In this document: piece by piece, positions 18,032-27,900 of the stretch
Position numbering within the stretch: the stretch's first letter is position 1
Layout: each line of letters opens with the position of its first letter
Assembly (NCBI GenBank): GCA_026418115.1
Contig: JAOABY010000020.1
Coordinates: 1 to 32,268, forward strand
Length of the DNA stretch: 32,268 nt
From: Spirochaetaceae bacterium
Lineage (GTDB): Bacteria; Spirochaetota; Spirochaetia; Treponematales; Rectinemataceae
Direction of reading: 5' to 3'
Made by a program: the position numbers and the translations under genes
Notes under the pieces: model-generated
Told to the model about the DNA's origin: nothing
The model's database searches: none
Seen by the model: only the letters and a program-made list of their open reading frames with translations

Positions 18032-18100
18032 GGCAGCATGGAGAAAGCTCAGGGATGCATTCCCCCATCCAGGATGCTGCATGGTTTCTGCTAGACATGG

Positions 18101-18133
18101 AAAAGGCCGGATGGCATACACCGTCCGGCCTTT
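18101..18133 (-). terminator. Intrinsic terminator of cstA
   Basis: On the minus strand AAAGGCCGGA pairs with TCCGGCCTTT around a 12 nt loop, ending in TTTT. It lies ~32 nt after the cstA stop and just upstream of the chemosensory operon promoter, separating the two units. The A-rich other side could make it work in both directions. Confidence 0.7.
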
Positions 18134-18165
18134 CGTGATGCATACTGATCAGACGTTCAGGCAGA

Positions 18166-19860
18166 TCATGCCTTCGCGGGCTGTCCCTTCCAGTTCTTGA
18201 GGAAGCTGTTGATCATGATGAAGTTGAGGATGAGCATGAACAGGGTGATGGCGCCAACGACTGTACCAGTGATGACATTCATCGACTTGCTCATATCCCT
18301 GAAGAAGACGGGGATGATGGTGACTTCATACCAGATGAGCGCCGAGGTCACGGTTACCCACAGGAAGATGCCGGGGATGATGACGGAGGCCACATAGGCG
18401 GGATTCAGCTTGCGCTTGACCCATACGGCAACCGTCAGCATGACCACCGAGGCGAGCAGCTGGTTCGCCCCGGAGAATGCCGGCCACAGAACGGTATAGC
18501 CGCCAGAGCGTGCAAGGAAGATACCCACGAACGCGATCGTAATGGATGCAACCCACTTGTTCTCGAAGAACTTGTAGAGGCCGGGGTTCTTTTCCTTGAG
18601 CGGCAGGGCCATCTCCTGGACGAGGTAGCGGCCGAGACGGTTGGTGGTGTCCAGCGTGGTCAATGCAAAGGTCGAGACCCAGACTGCCGAGAACAGGGTC
18701 ATGAAGCTCATGGGCAGGAAGGGCAGATTGGTGCTGACCATCTTCGCGAAGGACTGCACAAAGCGGCCAAGAGCTGGGGTAGTCATCAGTTTGTCGCCGA
18801 GGGCAGCAGAACCAAATGCAGCGATTGAGGTTACAACGAGGGTCGACAGGAAGCCCTCAGTCAGCATGGCACCGTAGCCTACGAACAATGCATCTTTCTC
18901 TTCCTTGAGCTGCTTGGAGCTGGTACCGGAAGCGACCAGTGCATGGAAGCCGGACAGTGCACCACATGCAATGATCAGAGGTACCGTCGGCCAGAATGGC
19001 GAGGGCTGCAGTGCTCCCGCAGGACCGATCAGTTTTGCACTGAAGCTGGTGAAAGCCGGAATCGAGGTGAACGGAGCTGCGCTGATCAATGCGGAAATAC
19101 CACCAACAATAAGACCAAAATACAGGAAGAACGAGGACAGATAGTCACGAGGCTGCAGCAGCAGGTTGACCGGCAGCGTGGATGCAAGAACAATATATAC
19201 AAATATAATCAGGAAATAGACATCCTTGCTCCACTTGACAGGGAACTTGTCACCAGCCCAGAACGCGATGATGACCAGCACGATACCAATGATCGAGCCC
19301 CAGCCGAGGCCGAGCTTGGTCTTGTACATGAAGTAGCCTGCAATGACCGCAGCTATGCAGAAGAATACGAACGCCCAGAAGACACGGCCATCTGCAGCGA
19401 ACTGACCTGCGACGATGTCACCGAATGCCGCTACGACCAGAATGCAGAGGAAGAGCGTAAACCAGCCAAAGGTCTTGCCGGCTTTCTTTCCGATCAGGTC
19501 CTGGGCGACAAACTGCACCGACCGTCCATCGTAGCGGACTGATGCTGCGAGTGCCAGATAGTCATGGATGGCGCCAAGGAAGATGTTACCCAGCCAGATC
19601 CACAGCAGGCCGGGAAGCCATCCCCAGGCGACTGCCATAGCCGGACCGGTGATGGGGCCAGCACCAGCAATCGAAGCGAAATGGTGGCCAAACAGGACGT
19701 ACTTGGATGTCGGCACATAGTCGACACCATCAGCCAGCCTCTTGGATGGCGCTTCCGGCGCCTCCCCGCTCTTGAGCACCTTGTCCCTGATTACCTTTCC
19801 ATAAATGAAATAGAAGGCCAGGTAGATGCCAAGCGCGATAAGAGCAACCAAAGTTGACAT
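18166..19860 (-). CDS. cstA: CstA-family carbon starvation / pyruvate transporter
   Basis: This is a 564-residue polytopic inner-membrane protein. The family signature VLFGHHFASIAGAGPITGPAMA lies near residue 60, followed by LLWIWLGNIFLGAIHDYLAL, and about 15 or more hydrophobic segments cover the whole length. CstA/BtsT proteins import pyruvate or peptides under carbon limitation. The length fits the shorter CstA form rather than the ~700-residue E. coli protein. The start at 19860 has GGAGGG 4 nt upstream; the open frame upstream covers the promoter. It is a single gene with its own promoter and terminator. A carbon-starvation transporter between the chemosensory and polysaccharide units may be coincidental. 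Confidence 0.93.
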   Translation of the reverse strand: MSTLVALIALGIYLAFYFIYGKVIRDKVLKSGEAPEAPSKRLADGVDYVPTSKYVLFGHHFASIAGAGPITGPAMAVAWGWLPGLLWIWLGNIFLGAIHDYLALAASVRYDGRSVQFVAQDLIGKKAGKTFGWFTLFLCILVVAAFGDIVAGQFAADGRVFWAFVFFCIAAVIAGYFMYKTKLGLGWGSIIGIVLVIIAFWAGDKFPVKWSKDVYFLIIFVYIVLASTLPVNLLLQPRDYLSSFFLYFGLIVGGISALISAAPFTSIPAFTSFSAKLIGPAGALQPSPFWPTVPLIIACGALSGFHALVASGTSSKQLKEEKDALFVGYGAMLTEGFLSTLVVTSIAAFGSAALGDKLMTTPALGRFVQSFAKMVSTNLPFLPMSFMTLFSAVWVSTFALTTLDTTNRLGRYLVQEMALPLKEKNPGLYKFFENKWVASITIAFVGIFLARSGGYTVLWPAFSGANQLLASVVMLTVAVWVKRKLNPAYVASVIIPGIFLWVTVTSALIWYEVTIIPVFFRDMSKSMNVITGTVVGAITLFMLILNFIMINSFLKNWKGQPAKA

Positions 19861-19891
19861 GAAGCCCTCCTCTGAAACGATTGGATACACC

Positions 19892-19921
19892 ATTCTAGAT
19901 TCAATATATGTCATCAGTCAA
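19892..19921 (-). promoter_or_regulatory. Sigma70-type promoter of cstA
   Basis: On the minus strand there is TTGACT (19921-19916), an 18 nt spacer, and TAGAAT (19897-19892). The predicted leader is about 25 nt. It overlaps the divergent promoter of the polysaccharide operon. Confidence 0.6.
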
Positions 19922-19936
19922 ATGGTTTTTTATACT
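19908..19936 (+). promoter_or_regulatory. Candidate promoter of the polysaccharide operon
   Basis: There is ATGTCA (19908-19913), a 17 nt spacer, and TATACT (19931-19936). The -10 matches 5 of 6 and the -35 4 of 6. The predicted start near 19943 leaves a ~105 nt structured leader. Because the -35 regions of the two divergent promoters interleave, one bound regulator or polymerase could affect both. Confidence 0.45.
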
Positions 19937-19943
19937 TTTGCAG

Positions 19944-20015
19944 CGGCAGGGGATCCTCAGTGCATACAGGTGCCTGCACTGCATATTCATCCAGCTGCCG
20001 GCTTGTGGACGGCAG
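19944..20015 (+). promoter_or_regulatory. Structured 5' leader with mutually exclusive stems
   Basis: CAGTGCA (19958-19964) pairs with TGCACTG (19975-19981) as a perfect 7-bp stem. CTGCCG (19995-20000) can pair either with CGGCAG at 19944-19949 or with CGGCAG at 20010-20015, giving two exclusive folds. The ribosome site of the first gene lies ~20 nt further on. It does not match the c-di-GMP-I riboswitch consensus as I know it. Confidence 0.35.
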
Positions 20016-20047
20016 GATTTGCTCCTAGAATCAAAGCAGGAGAGTCC

Positions 20048-21868
20048 ATGCATCTTTCTGCAGGCCCGACTGAGCTTGATGCCGGATTGTTCTGGGTTGG
20101 ATCCCATATACTGAACGAGCGGCTTCAGACCAATATCTATCTCCTCAAGACTGGTGGAACAGCCGTGCTGTTCGGCCCAGGATCCGTGCTGATGGTGCCC
20201 GAGGTCGTCGACAATGTAGAGAGAATTGCGAGCAGCAGCGCTGTTACCCTTGCAGTGATTCAGCAGCCTGATCCCTGCCTCGTCTCGGGAATCGCGCTGT
20301 TCGAGAGGGCAGGGTACCGCTTCAGAATTGCCACAGCGAGTGCGCTGTGGGGGGCGTTGCGCGCATTCGGAGCGCTGTCCTCACCGCTCTTCGTAGATGA
20401 TCTTGGATGGAAACTCGATGCCGGCCAGGGGAACGTCCTGGAATGCGTGCCCATGCCATATGTGACGAGTCCCTATGCATTCGCGGTCTACGATCCTAGA
20501 AGCGGCACCCTTTTTTCGGGCGATCTCTTCTCGACATTCAGCAGGGAAGTGATGCTGCATTCCTCTCCTGAGCTGCCTGCAGAAGCCATGCGCCGCTATC
20601 ATGCACTGATGGTTCCCTCGGGAGCTGCGCTCACTGCGGCTCTTGAGCATCTGAAGACCAGAAAGATTCGGAGAATCTGCCCGGCTCATGGGCCTGTAAT
20701 TCCTGACTCCCAGGTTGCTGCTGCATTCAATGCACTGGAAGGCCTGACATGTGGAGAGTTGCTCTCCGACATGGCACAGGAAGGCCGTATTGCTGCTCAT
20801 TCCGAAAAGCTCAGGCTCATTGGCCCTGGCTTCAGAAGCAGACCTCATGCTTCCGATGAAGAACACGCCGAGATCAACCGCCTTCTGGGGGAAATAGAGC
20901 GACTTCGCAGAATCAACGAACAGCTGAATCGCACGATAGAGATTTCGAGGAACCGCTCAATCAGGGACTCTCTCACCGGGCTCTATGAAGAGGAATTCTT
21001 CAAGTCGCTGGTTGAAGAGGAAGCAGCTCTCTCTGCACAGGACAGGGAGGGCAAGATGTATGCGCTTGGCGTAATCGGTATTGACAATGATCTTGCCATG
21101 CTGGAAAGCAGATACGGATCAGATGAGGTTGATCAGGTGCTGCGCGGGGTCGCGTCGGTAATAAACCGTCATATGCCGGCAAAGGGGCTTGCAAGCCGCC
21201 TTCATGGTGCCATGATGGGAGCATGGGCGGGCTTTGCCTCTCTGGAAGAAGCAGTGGCCATGTTCGACAGAATTCGCTATGACGTGAGCAATTCAAAATC
21301 CTTCGTAGAACCGATTACCATTTCGGTCGGGATGGCGACAGTAGGAGAATTGATACCTGCTCATGCAGACCTTACCAGACTGGCAACCGCTCTCATTGAT
21401 CTCGCGATCCAGCGCATGCGGCTCGCACGAACACGAGGTGGCAACAACATCTGCTCCATGACAAGCGTGCCATCACTGGAGCAGAGAGGAGGCAGAGGGC
21501 GCATCCTGCTCATCGATGATGATGAGACGAACAGAGGCATACTGGCAGTGCTGCTTGGCAATGAGGAGTATGAAATCCTGCAGGCATCAGATGGCTATCA
21601 GGCACTGGAGAAAACAGAGCAGGAATCGGTCGATGTCATCGTGACTGAACTCATGCTTCCCAAAATGGATGCTTTCCGGCTGAAAGAGCTGCTCAAGGCT
21701 GCATCCTCAACCAAGGATATTCCAGTCATTGTCATTTCACATCTCAAGAATGAAACCTCCGTGCGTCGCGCATACGGGCTCGGTATAAGCCATTATCTTC
21801 AGAAACCCATTCTTCCGGAGGAACTCCTGGGCATCATCAGGAATCTCATTCCTGCAAGGGGCGGCTGA
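20048..21868 (+). CDS. Degenerate MBL(ODP-like)-GGDEF-REC signalling protein
   Basis: This is a 606-residue protein with three domains. Residues ~1-235 resemble the oxygen-binding di-iron (ODP) metallo-beta-lactamase fold, but the metal motif reads QQPDPC (72-77) where H and D ligands are expected, and PYVTSPY (137-143) replaces a PYxHSPG-type segment; SGDLF (157-161) and CPAHG (H214) are kept. After a coiled-coil linker, residues ~300-460 form a GGDEF-like domain starting DSLTGLYEEEFF, with the active site reading RLHGAMMG (384-391). Residues ~485-602 are a receiver with E534 (VTELMLP) in place of the phospho-acceptor Asp, while DDD (490-492) and K586 remain. All three activities are probably lost. 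The ATG at 20048 has AGGAGAG upstream. Its TGA overlaps the next ATG. Confidence 0.88.
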   Translation: MHLSAGPTELDAGLFWVGSHILNERLQTNIYLLKTGGTAVLFGPGSVLMVPEVVDNVERIASSSAVTLAVIQQPDPCLVSGIALFERAGYRFRIATASALWGALRAFGALSSPLFVDDLGWKLDAGQGNVLECVPMPYVTSPYAFAVYDPRSGTLFSGDLFSTFSREVMLHSSPELPAEAMRRYHALMVPSGAALTAALEHLKTRKIRRICPAHGPVIPDSQVAAAFNALEGLTCGELLSDMAQEGRIAAHSEKLRLIGPGFRSRPHASDEEHAEINRLLGEIERLRRINEQLNRTIEISRNRSIRDSLTGLYEEEFFKSLVEEEAALSAQDREGKMYALGVIGIDNDLAMLESRYGSDEVDQVLRGVASVINRHMPAKGLASRLHGAMMGAWAGFASLEEAVAMFDRIRYDVSNSKSFVEPITISVGMATVGELIPAHADLTRLATALIDLAIQRMRLARTRGGNNICSMTSVPSLEQRGGRGRILLIDDDETNRGILAVLLGNEEYEILQASDGYQALEKTEQESVDVIVTELMLPKMDAFRLKELLKAASSTKDIPVIVISHLKNETSVRRAYGLGISHYLQKPILPEELLGIIRNLIPARGG

Positions 21869-24800
21869 TGAATTTCCCTTCCGAGCTCATCCTGCTGTCC
21901 TGTCTCGTGCTGTTCTGGCTTGACATCATGGTGATGGTGTCGGTACTGCTCAATAAGACAAGGCTCCTGATGCAGCAGGCGGATCGTGATCGCCAGTTGC
22001 ATGAGCTTCCCAGCCTGTTTGCCGCTGGAGGCGGATCAAGCAGTCAGAGAGCGGCAAAGCTGCTCAACAACATCCTTTTTCTGACCCAGAATCTTCAGTT
22101 GGGGCAGGATCGCAAGGCAAAAGTATTCAATCGGAAAGCACTCGAACGATTCGAAAAGGTCCAGTTGCGGCGGTTGCGGCGGGGAAGCCGTATGGACCGG
22201 ATGGATGCAGCACGTCAGCTTTCGGCACTTGGTACCGAAAAGGCAAGGCTTGCAATCGAACTCGCAGTGCTCAGAGAGCGTCACTATCCAACCAGGCTCT
22301 ATCTTGCCAATGCGCTGTCCGACATGCATGACCTCCGTTCCATTCCGGCTCTGGTGGCAAGCCTGCATGGAGCGCATTTCTGGTATCGCAGCAAGGTGAA
22401 CATGCTGATCGCTTCCTATGGCATGGATGCGCTGCTTGCCCTGCGGGATCACATGGACTGCGAGGATATCGAGATACGGGAGCTGCTGGTGGATCTGGCC
22501 GGGGTCATAGTTTCAGCCGACCTGCGTGACTACCTTGCAGCGCTGGTTCGACAGGCGCCGATGGAAATAACCCGGCTTGAGAAGCTGGAACAGAGCCTGC
22601 CTGAGCGCTGCTGTTTCTATTGTGAACACGGCAGGAAAAAGTCTGATGAAATGCATCGTCACTGCCGTTTCAAGGGCATGGTCGACAATTCATTCCGTTG
22701 CCTGCGATATCGGACCCTGGTCACCAGCATTGCGCCTGCTGCGAGCTTTCGGCGACTCCTTGGTAATGCAGTCACCACACTCGAAAAATTCTTTCCTTCA
22801 GTTCTGGATGATCCTGTCTACCTTGAACATACGGACAAGGTTGTTCGCGATGCTGCCATACGGGCACTGGGATCGGGCTCGGGGGAGCGGAATGTTCGCA
22901 GACTGGTTGCCTTTCTGGGTGATGATGCCTCTGCTGCATCAGCTCGTGCCGGTCTCAGGACCTTGCTGGATAGGCAGCCCCGGCATATTCCTCTCGTCGC
23001 CCGCATCTTCGAGAGCTCTACCGGAACGCTGCGTTCGAGACTTGCCGACGTGCTCTCGAACAGGATCGAGTACATCATCGGCAAGCTGGGCAGCCGTGAG
23101 GCAAATTTTGCCGCGGGAGTGCTGCATGAGCTCATCAGCATGCAGAGGGTGTCGGAGCTCGTTGAGTTCCTGAAGCACAATCGCGACAGAAATCTTGAAT
23201 ATAAGCTGCTCGGTCTGCTCGAGAGCAGGCTCACCGACAGCGAGGCTCTGCGCCGTGAATGCTGTCTGTTCCTTCCTGATCGATTGCTTGATCGGCTTGG
23301 TCTTGCCCGAATCGTGCCGCCAGCCAGAAAGAGAGAAGAAAAGCTCGACAGAAAAATGGTGCGCAATCTCGTGTATATCCTTATTGGAGCAGTGGTGCTC
23401 TTCCCACTCCTCTATGTGCTTCGCTACTACGATTCCTTCACCAGCATGCCACTGCTGCTCAACCTCAGGTACTTCGTCTGGAACTTCAACAGGGACTTTG
23501 CGTTCTATGCGCTGACGGTGAATGCTGTCTACCTGGCGCTCATGGCTCTCTCGGCACTCAATATCCGCAAATCTGCCCGCCTGTGGGAACTCAAAACCAT
23601 GAGCATGCTCTTCAAGCCGCGGATGCTGCCCTCGGTGAGCATCATCGCACCGGCATACAATGAGGAGAAGACCATCATCGAGAGCGCGAACTCGCTCTTG
23701 AATCTCAAATATCCCGACTATGAACTCGTCATCGTTAATGATGGCTCGAAAGACAATACTCTCCAGACACTGATCGAATATTTCAGCCTCAAGAAGACCG
23801 ATTTCCGCTTCGAGCCCCGCCTCAAACACTATCCCGTGCGAGGCATTTACACCAATCCGAACCTTCCCAGGCTCATTGTCGTCGACAAGGAAAATGGCGG
23901 TAAGGCCGATTCTCTGAATGCGGGGATCAACATCGCATCCAAGGAGTATTTCTGCGGTATTGATGCCGACTCGCTGCTCGAGCCTGAGGCGTTGCTCAAG
24001 ATCGCTTCGCTTACGCTCGATCATGGCGTCGAGACACCTGCGCTTGGCGGGAATGTGTTCCCCATCAATGGCTGTCGCGTCGATCATGGCAGCATCGAAT
24101 CGATTGGCCTTCCACGGCGCTTCCTTGCACGCGTGCAGCTCGTGGAATACATGAGGGCATTTATGTGTGCGCGGCTTGGCTGGGATTATCTGAATGCATT
24201 GCTCATCATTTCAGGCGCCTTCGGGCTTTTCCGCAAGGAGAGGGTAGTTGCAGTGGGAGGCTATCTGACAAGCAGCGGCCCCTACCAGCGTGATACCGTT
24301 GGCGAAGACATGGAACTCGTGGTTCGTCTGGCCCGCCACATGCGCGAACACAAACTCAAGTACCGTATTAGTTATGCATACAACGCCAACTGCTGGACCG
24401 AAGTGCCGGAGGATCTGACGAGCCTGCGAAAGCAGCGCAACCGATGGCATCGGGGTCTCATTGACATCATGCATGTACACCGGAAAATGCTGTTCAACCC
24501 GCGCTATGGGCCTGCCGGTACCCTTGCCATGCCGTACTACCTGCTCATCGAGATGATAGGGCCTCTCTTTGAAATACAGGGCTACCTCATGGTCATTCTG
24601 GCAGCCCTGTTTGGCATGCTCAGTTTCAGGCTGGCTCTTCTGCTCTTTCTCACCGCCGTACTCATGGGCATTCTCGTTTCCATGATGGCGGTGCGCATCG
24701 CAGAACATCATGCAGGGTACTTCGGCTACCGTGAAACACTGACCATGCTCTGGACCGCTTTTATTGAAAATTTCGGACCTCGCCAGATGTTCTCGATATG

Positions 24801-24966
24801 GAGGGTCTTCGGTTTTTTGAATGCCATGAAAAAACCGGTTGGCTGGCAGAAATTCGATCGCATAGGGTTCGGGAAATCTGCTGCTCCCCAGCAGAAAGCG
24901 GACACCCGTAAGGATCCGAACACACCGCAGCCTGCAAAGAGTGGCGCGGGCAGCAGCGGGAGGTAG
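21868..24966 (+). CDS. Membrane GT2 polysaccharide synthase with HEAT-repeat N-terminus
   Basis: This 1032-residue protein has a TM helix at 6-28, then a ~460-residue helical-repeat (HEAT-like) region, then a BcsA/PgaC-like processive glycosyltransferase 2. GT2 motifs are VNDGS (D625), DAD (699-701), GED (812-814) and QRNRW (856-860). TM segments lie near 500-518, 545-563, 888-912 and 915-943. Within the HEAT region a Cys/His cluster (C248, C249, C252, H254, H263, H265, C266, C278) looks metal-binding. No PilZ domain is visible. It should polymerise and export a beta-linked polysaccharide from a nucleotide sugar. It is translationally coupled to the preceding pseudo-sensor (TGATG overlap). 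The polymer identity cannot be told from sequence. Confidence 0.9.
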   Translation: MNFPSELILLSCLVLFWLDIMVMVSVLLNKTRLLMQQADRDRQLHELPSLFAAGGGSSSQRAAKLLNNILFLTQNLQLGQDRKAKVFNRKALERFEKVQLRRLRRGSRMDRMDAARQLSALGTEKARLAIELAVLRERHYPTRLYLANALSDMHDLRSIPALVASLHGAHFWYRSKVNMLIASYGMDALLALRDHMDCEDIEIRELLVDLAGVIVSADLRDYLAALVRQAPMEITRLEKLEQSLPERCCFYCEHGRKKSDEMHRHCRFKGMVDNSFRCLRYRTLVTSIAPAASFRRLLGNAVTTLEKFFPSVLDDPVYLEHTDKVVRDAAIRALGSGSGERNVRRLVAFLGDDASAASARAGLRTLLDRQPRHIPLVARIFESSTGTLRSRLADVLSNRIEYIIGKLGSREANFAAGVLHELISMQRVSELVEFLKHNRDRNLEYKLLGLLESRLTDSEALRRECCLFLPDRLLDRLGLARIVPPARKREEKLDRKMVRNLVYILIGAVVLFPLLYVLRYYDSFTSMPLLLNLRYFVWNFNRDFAFYALTVNAVYLALMALSALNIRKSARLWELKTMSMLFKPRMLPSVSIIAPAYNEEKTIIESANSLLNLKYPDYELVIVNDGSKDNTLQTLIEYFSLKKTDFRFEPRLKHYPVRGIYTNPNLPRLIVVDKENGGKADSLNAGINIASKEYFCGIDADSLLEPEALLKIASLTLDHGVETPALGGNVFPINGCRVDHGSIESIGLPRRFLARVQLVEYMRAFMCARLGWDYLNALLIISGAFGLFRKERVVAVGGYLTSSGPYQRDTVGEDMELVVRLARHMREHKLKYRISYAYNANCWTEVPEDLTSLRKQRNRWHRGLIDIMHVHRKMLFNPRYGPAGTLAMPYYLLIEMIGPLFEIQGYLMVILAALFGMLSFRLALLLFLTAVLMGILVSMMAVRIAEHHAGYFGYRETLTMLWTAFIENFGPRQMFSIWRVFGFLNAMKKPVGWQKFDRIGFGKSAAPQQKADTRKDPNTPQPAKSGAGSSGR

Positions 24967-24968
24967 AC

Positions 24969-27900
24969 GTGGTCTCCAGAAGACGACACTTTTCCAAACT
25001 CGCCATTCTCTATGCTGCAGCCATTGGCGCAACAGTACTGTTTCTGGCGCTCACGCTCTTTCCTTTTGTGGCATGGGCGCTGAAGCCCTACCGACCACTC
25101 GATATCTGGGTCATGGACAAGACCGTACCCTATCCTGACTATCGCAAGCATGCCGGCTTCTTCTGGCTGCTGAAAAATGAAAAATTCTCTCCTCCGGGCA
25201 GTACCCGACTCTATGATGAACGTACTGACTACTTTGGCTTTCATCCCACCACATGGCAGAGCTGGGATCTCGTATCATTCCCAGGGACTGGCCGCAAACC
25301 CGATGTGATTTACATCACCGATACCTATGGCGTGTACCTTGATGACTACATGGAGCGATATGTTCCCAAGGAACGCTCCACCCTCATCCATGGAGGCCTT
25401 ACCACTGAGGACTACCGCCTCATCCAGCAGTCTCTTGGCGAAGGCACTACCATCATCGCCGAGTTCAATACCGCCAATGCACCCACCAATGCGGATGACC
25501 GCGAGCTGTTTGGACGGCTCATGGGATTGCGGTGGAACGGCTGGATCGGTGCCTATTACGACAACCTCTCCCGTGATGCCGATATTCCTGTGCTTGTCGT
25601 CGATACCTGGGAAAACTCGAAAGGGACTCCATGGCGATTTTCCGGGCGGGGTATTGTGCTGCTCAATGAGAGAGAAGGAAAGGTGGAGGTGCTTACTGAA
25701 AAGGAAGACCTTGGCGCATCCGGGATGAAAATCGTATTCAACGCAGAATATGCAGCGCAATTGGGCATAAGAGGTCCAGTTTCCTATCGATACTGGTTCG
25801 AGTTTGTAGAGCCCGAGCCGGGTGTTGATACCATCGCGCAATTCAGGATTGATCTTACCAGCAGGGGTCTTTCAAAACTTGATGCCCTCGGGCTGAAAAC
25901 CACATTCCCGGCAGTGCTCAGGATGCAGACAGAGCAGTATACCGCCTGGTATTTTGCAGGGGACTTTGCCGACAGCCAGTTCAAGGGAACACCCTTCCGA
26001 ATGGCTGGTATCCAACGCATCAAGAGCCTGCTTGCTGATGATGCTGCCGACAACAACAGCTATTTCTACTGGAAAGCCTATGTGCCGCTCATGCGCTTCA
26101 TCCTGAGAGCTGCCGAGCAGAAGAAGAATCTCATCCGACAGCAGGAGCCGCCGGCGACTCCGCAGGTCACGGTCCGGGCTGTTCGTACCGGCTTTGAGCT
26201 TCTGACCTCGGATGGAAAGTGGAAACCTCTGTTCATCCGGGGCGTCAACCTTGGCGTAGCGGAACCCGGCAGGTTCTTTACTGAATTTCCTTATGAGACA
26301 GCGACCTATCTCAGATGGCTCGAGATGGTGGGGCAGTTGGGGGCCAACAGCATCCGTGTCTATACCCTGCTGCCACCTGAGTTCTACAGGGCGCTCAGAC
26401 TTTATAATAAAGCGCACCCGGAGACACCGCTTCTGCTCTTCCAGGAGCTCTGGCCTGAAGAGCATCCGCCTGGCAATGATTACCTTGAGCCTGCATATCA
26501 GCGGGAGTATCTGCGAGAGATCGAGTATGGCATTGATGCGGTGTATGGGCGAGCCAATGTACCACAGCGCAAGGGGAGGGCCTGGGGCGTATACGCCACC
26601 GATGTCTCGCAATGGCTGCTGGGCTGGCTTGTGGGACGCGAGCTCGAAAGTGCGGAAGTACTGCAGACCGATGCCAATCACCGTGGTGCTACCTACAGCG
26701 GCAAGTATGTCAGTGCCGGTCCTGAAGCCTCACCTACCGAGGTATGGCTTGCGGAATCACTTGATGCGGTGGTATCGATCGAGGTGGAGCGCTACGGCAA
26801 GCAGCATCCGGTAGCCATCGTGTCCTGGCCAACCCTCGATCCACTTGAGCATGATACCGAGTGGGACCCCGTCACTGGCAAGAAGAACCGATGGAATGAC
26901 CGGGCGAGCATCATGGTGGAGCATCTCGAGATGACCGATGCCATGAAGGCGGGAATATTTGCCGCGTACCACATCTATCCCAACTATCCTGACTTCATCG
27001 TCAACGAGCCTGCCTATGATGCATACCGAGATCAGTATGGCATCCTGCGCTACGGCGGATACCTTCAGCAGTTCATCAAAACTCACAAGCGGTATCCGGC
27101 TCTTGTGGCGGAATTCGGCATGGCAAACGGTGCAGGAGTCGCACACCTTGCCTCTGATGGGCTGCACCATGGCGGTATCGATGAAACCACCGCCGGAAGA
27201 GACATACTCCGCATGCTCGATGCTATCGAGCGCGAGGGATATGCCGGAGGCATCATTTTTGAATTCATGGACGAATGGGCAAAGAAGACATGGACTACCG
27301 AGCCGTTCAAGATTCCGTTTGACCGCCGTGTGTTCTGGCATGATGCTGTGGACCCCGAGCAGAATTATGGTCTGATAGCCAATGAGCCGATTCCTCCCGA
27401 GAAGCCGGCCCTTGTGCTGGAAGGCGAGGGGTATCTGCAGCGTCTTGGTATGGCGCATGATGCTTCCTATCTCTATCTCGATCTGGCGCTCAAGGACCCA
27501 GGGTTGCTTGACAGCCACAGAATTCTTGTCGGAATCGATACCTACCAGCGATCGTCGGGACAGCTTGAATGGCCTTACGGGCTTGGGCCGGCCGAGAGCG
27601 GGATGGAGTTTCTGTTGGAGATTACCGCATCATCTGTAACGCTGCGCGTCATTCCTTCCTATAATATTGCAAATTATCGCTACGCAACGAGCCTTCGCCG
27701 CGATGGTCTCTTCGAGGACATCGAAATGCTCGTCAACGGCAAGGTTGTCACCAAAGATGGCACCATCATCCCCGAGAAGCGGTTCAATTGCTCGCCGCTT
27801 CGCAAAGGCGCATTCGATGAGGCAGGAAATCTCTGGTATCTGGATGGCACTACGCTCCGTGTTCGCATTCCCTGGGGCAGGCTCAATGTCACCGATCCAT

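Noticed and set aside
17943-18143. N-terminal extension of the 93-residue protein to 160 residues
   Set aside because: The extension would span the cstA terminator and this operon's promoter, and a strong ribosome site precedes the GTG at 17942.
19937-20047. GEMM-type c-di-GMP riboswitch before the polysaccharide operon
   Set aside because: The conserved core of the c-di-GMP-I class as I know it is not present; only generic stems are seen.
22939-24087. 382-codon open frame antisense to the GT2 synthase
   Set aside because: It covers the conserved GT2 catalytic motifs on the other strand and has no recognisable domain or initiation signal; a codon-usage shadow.
25872-26681. 269-codon open frame antisense to the glycosidase gene
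   Set aside because: Same reasoning: it is opposite a well-supported gene with catalytic motifs and has no ribosome site.
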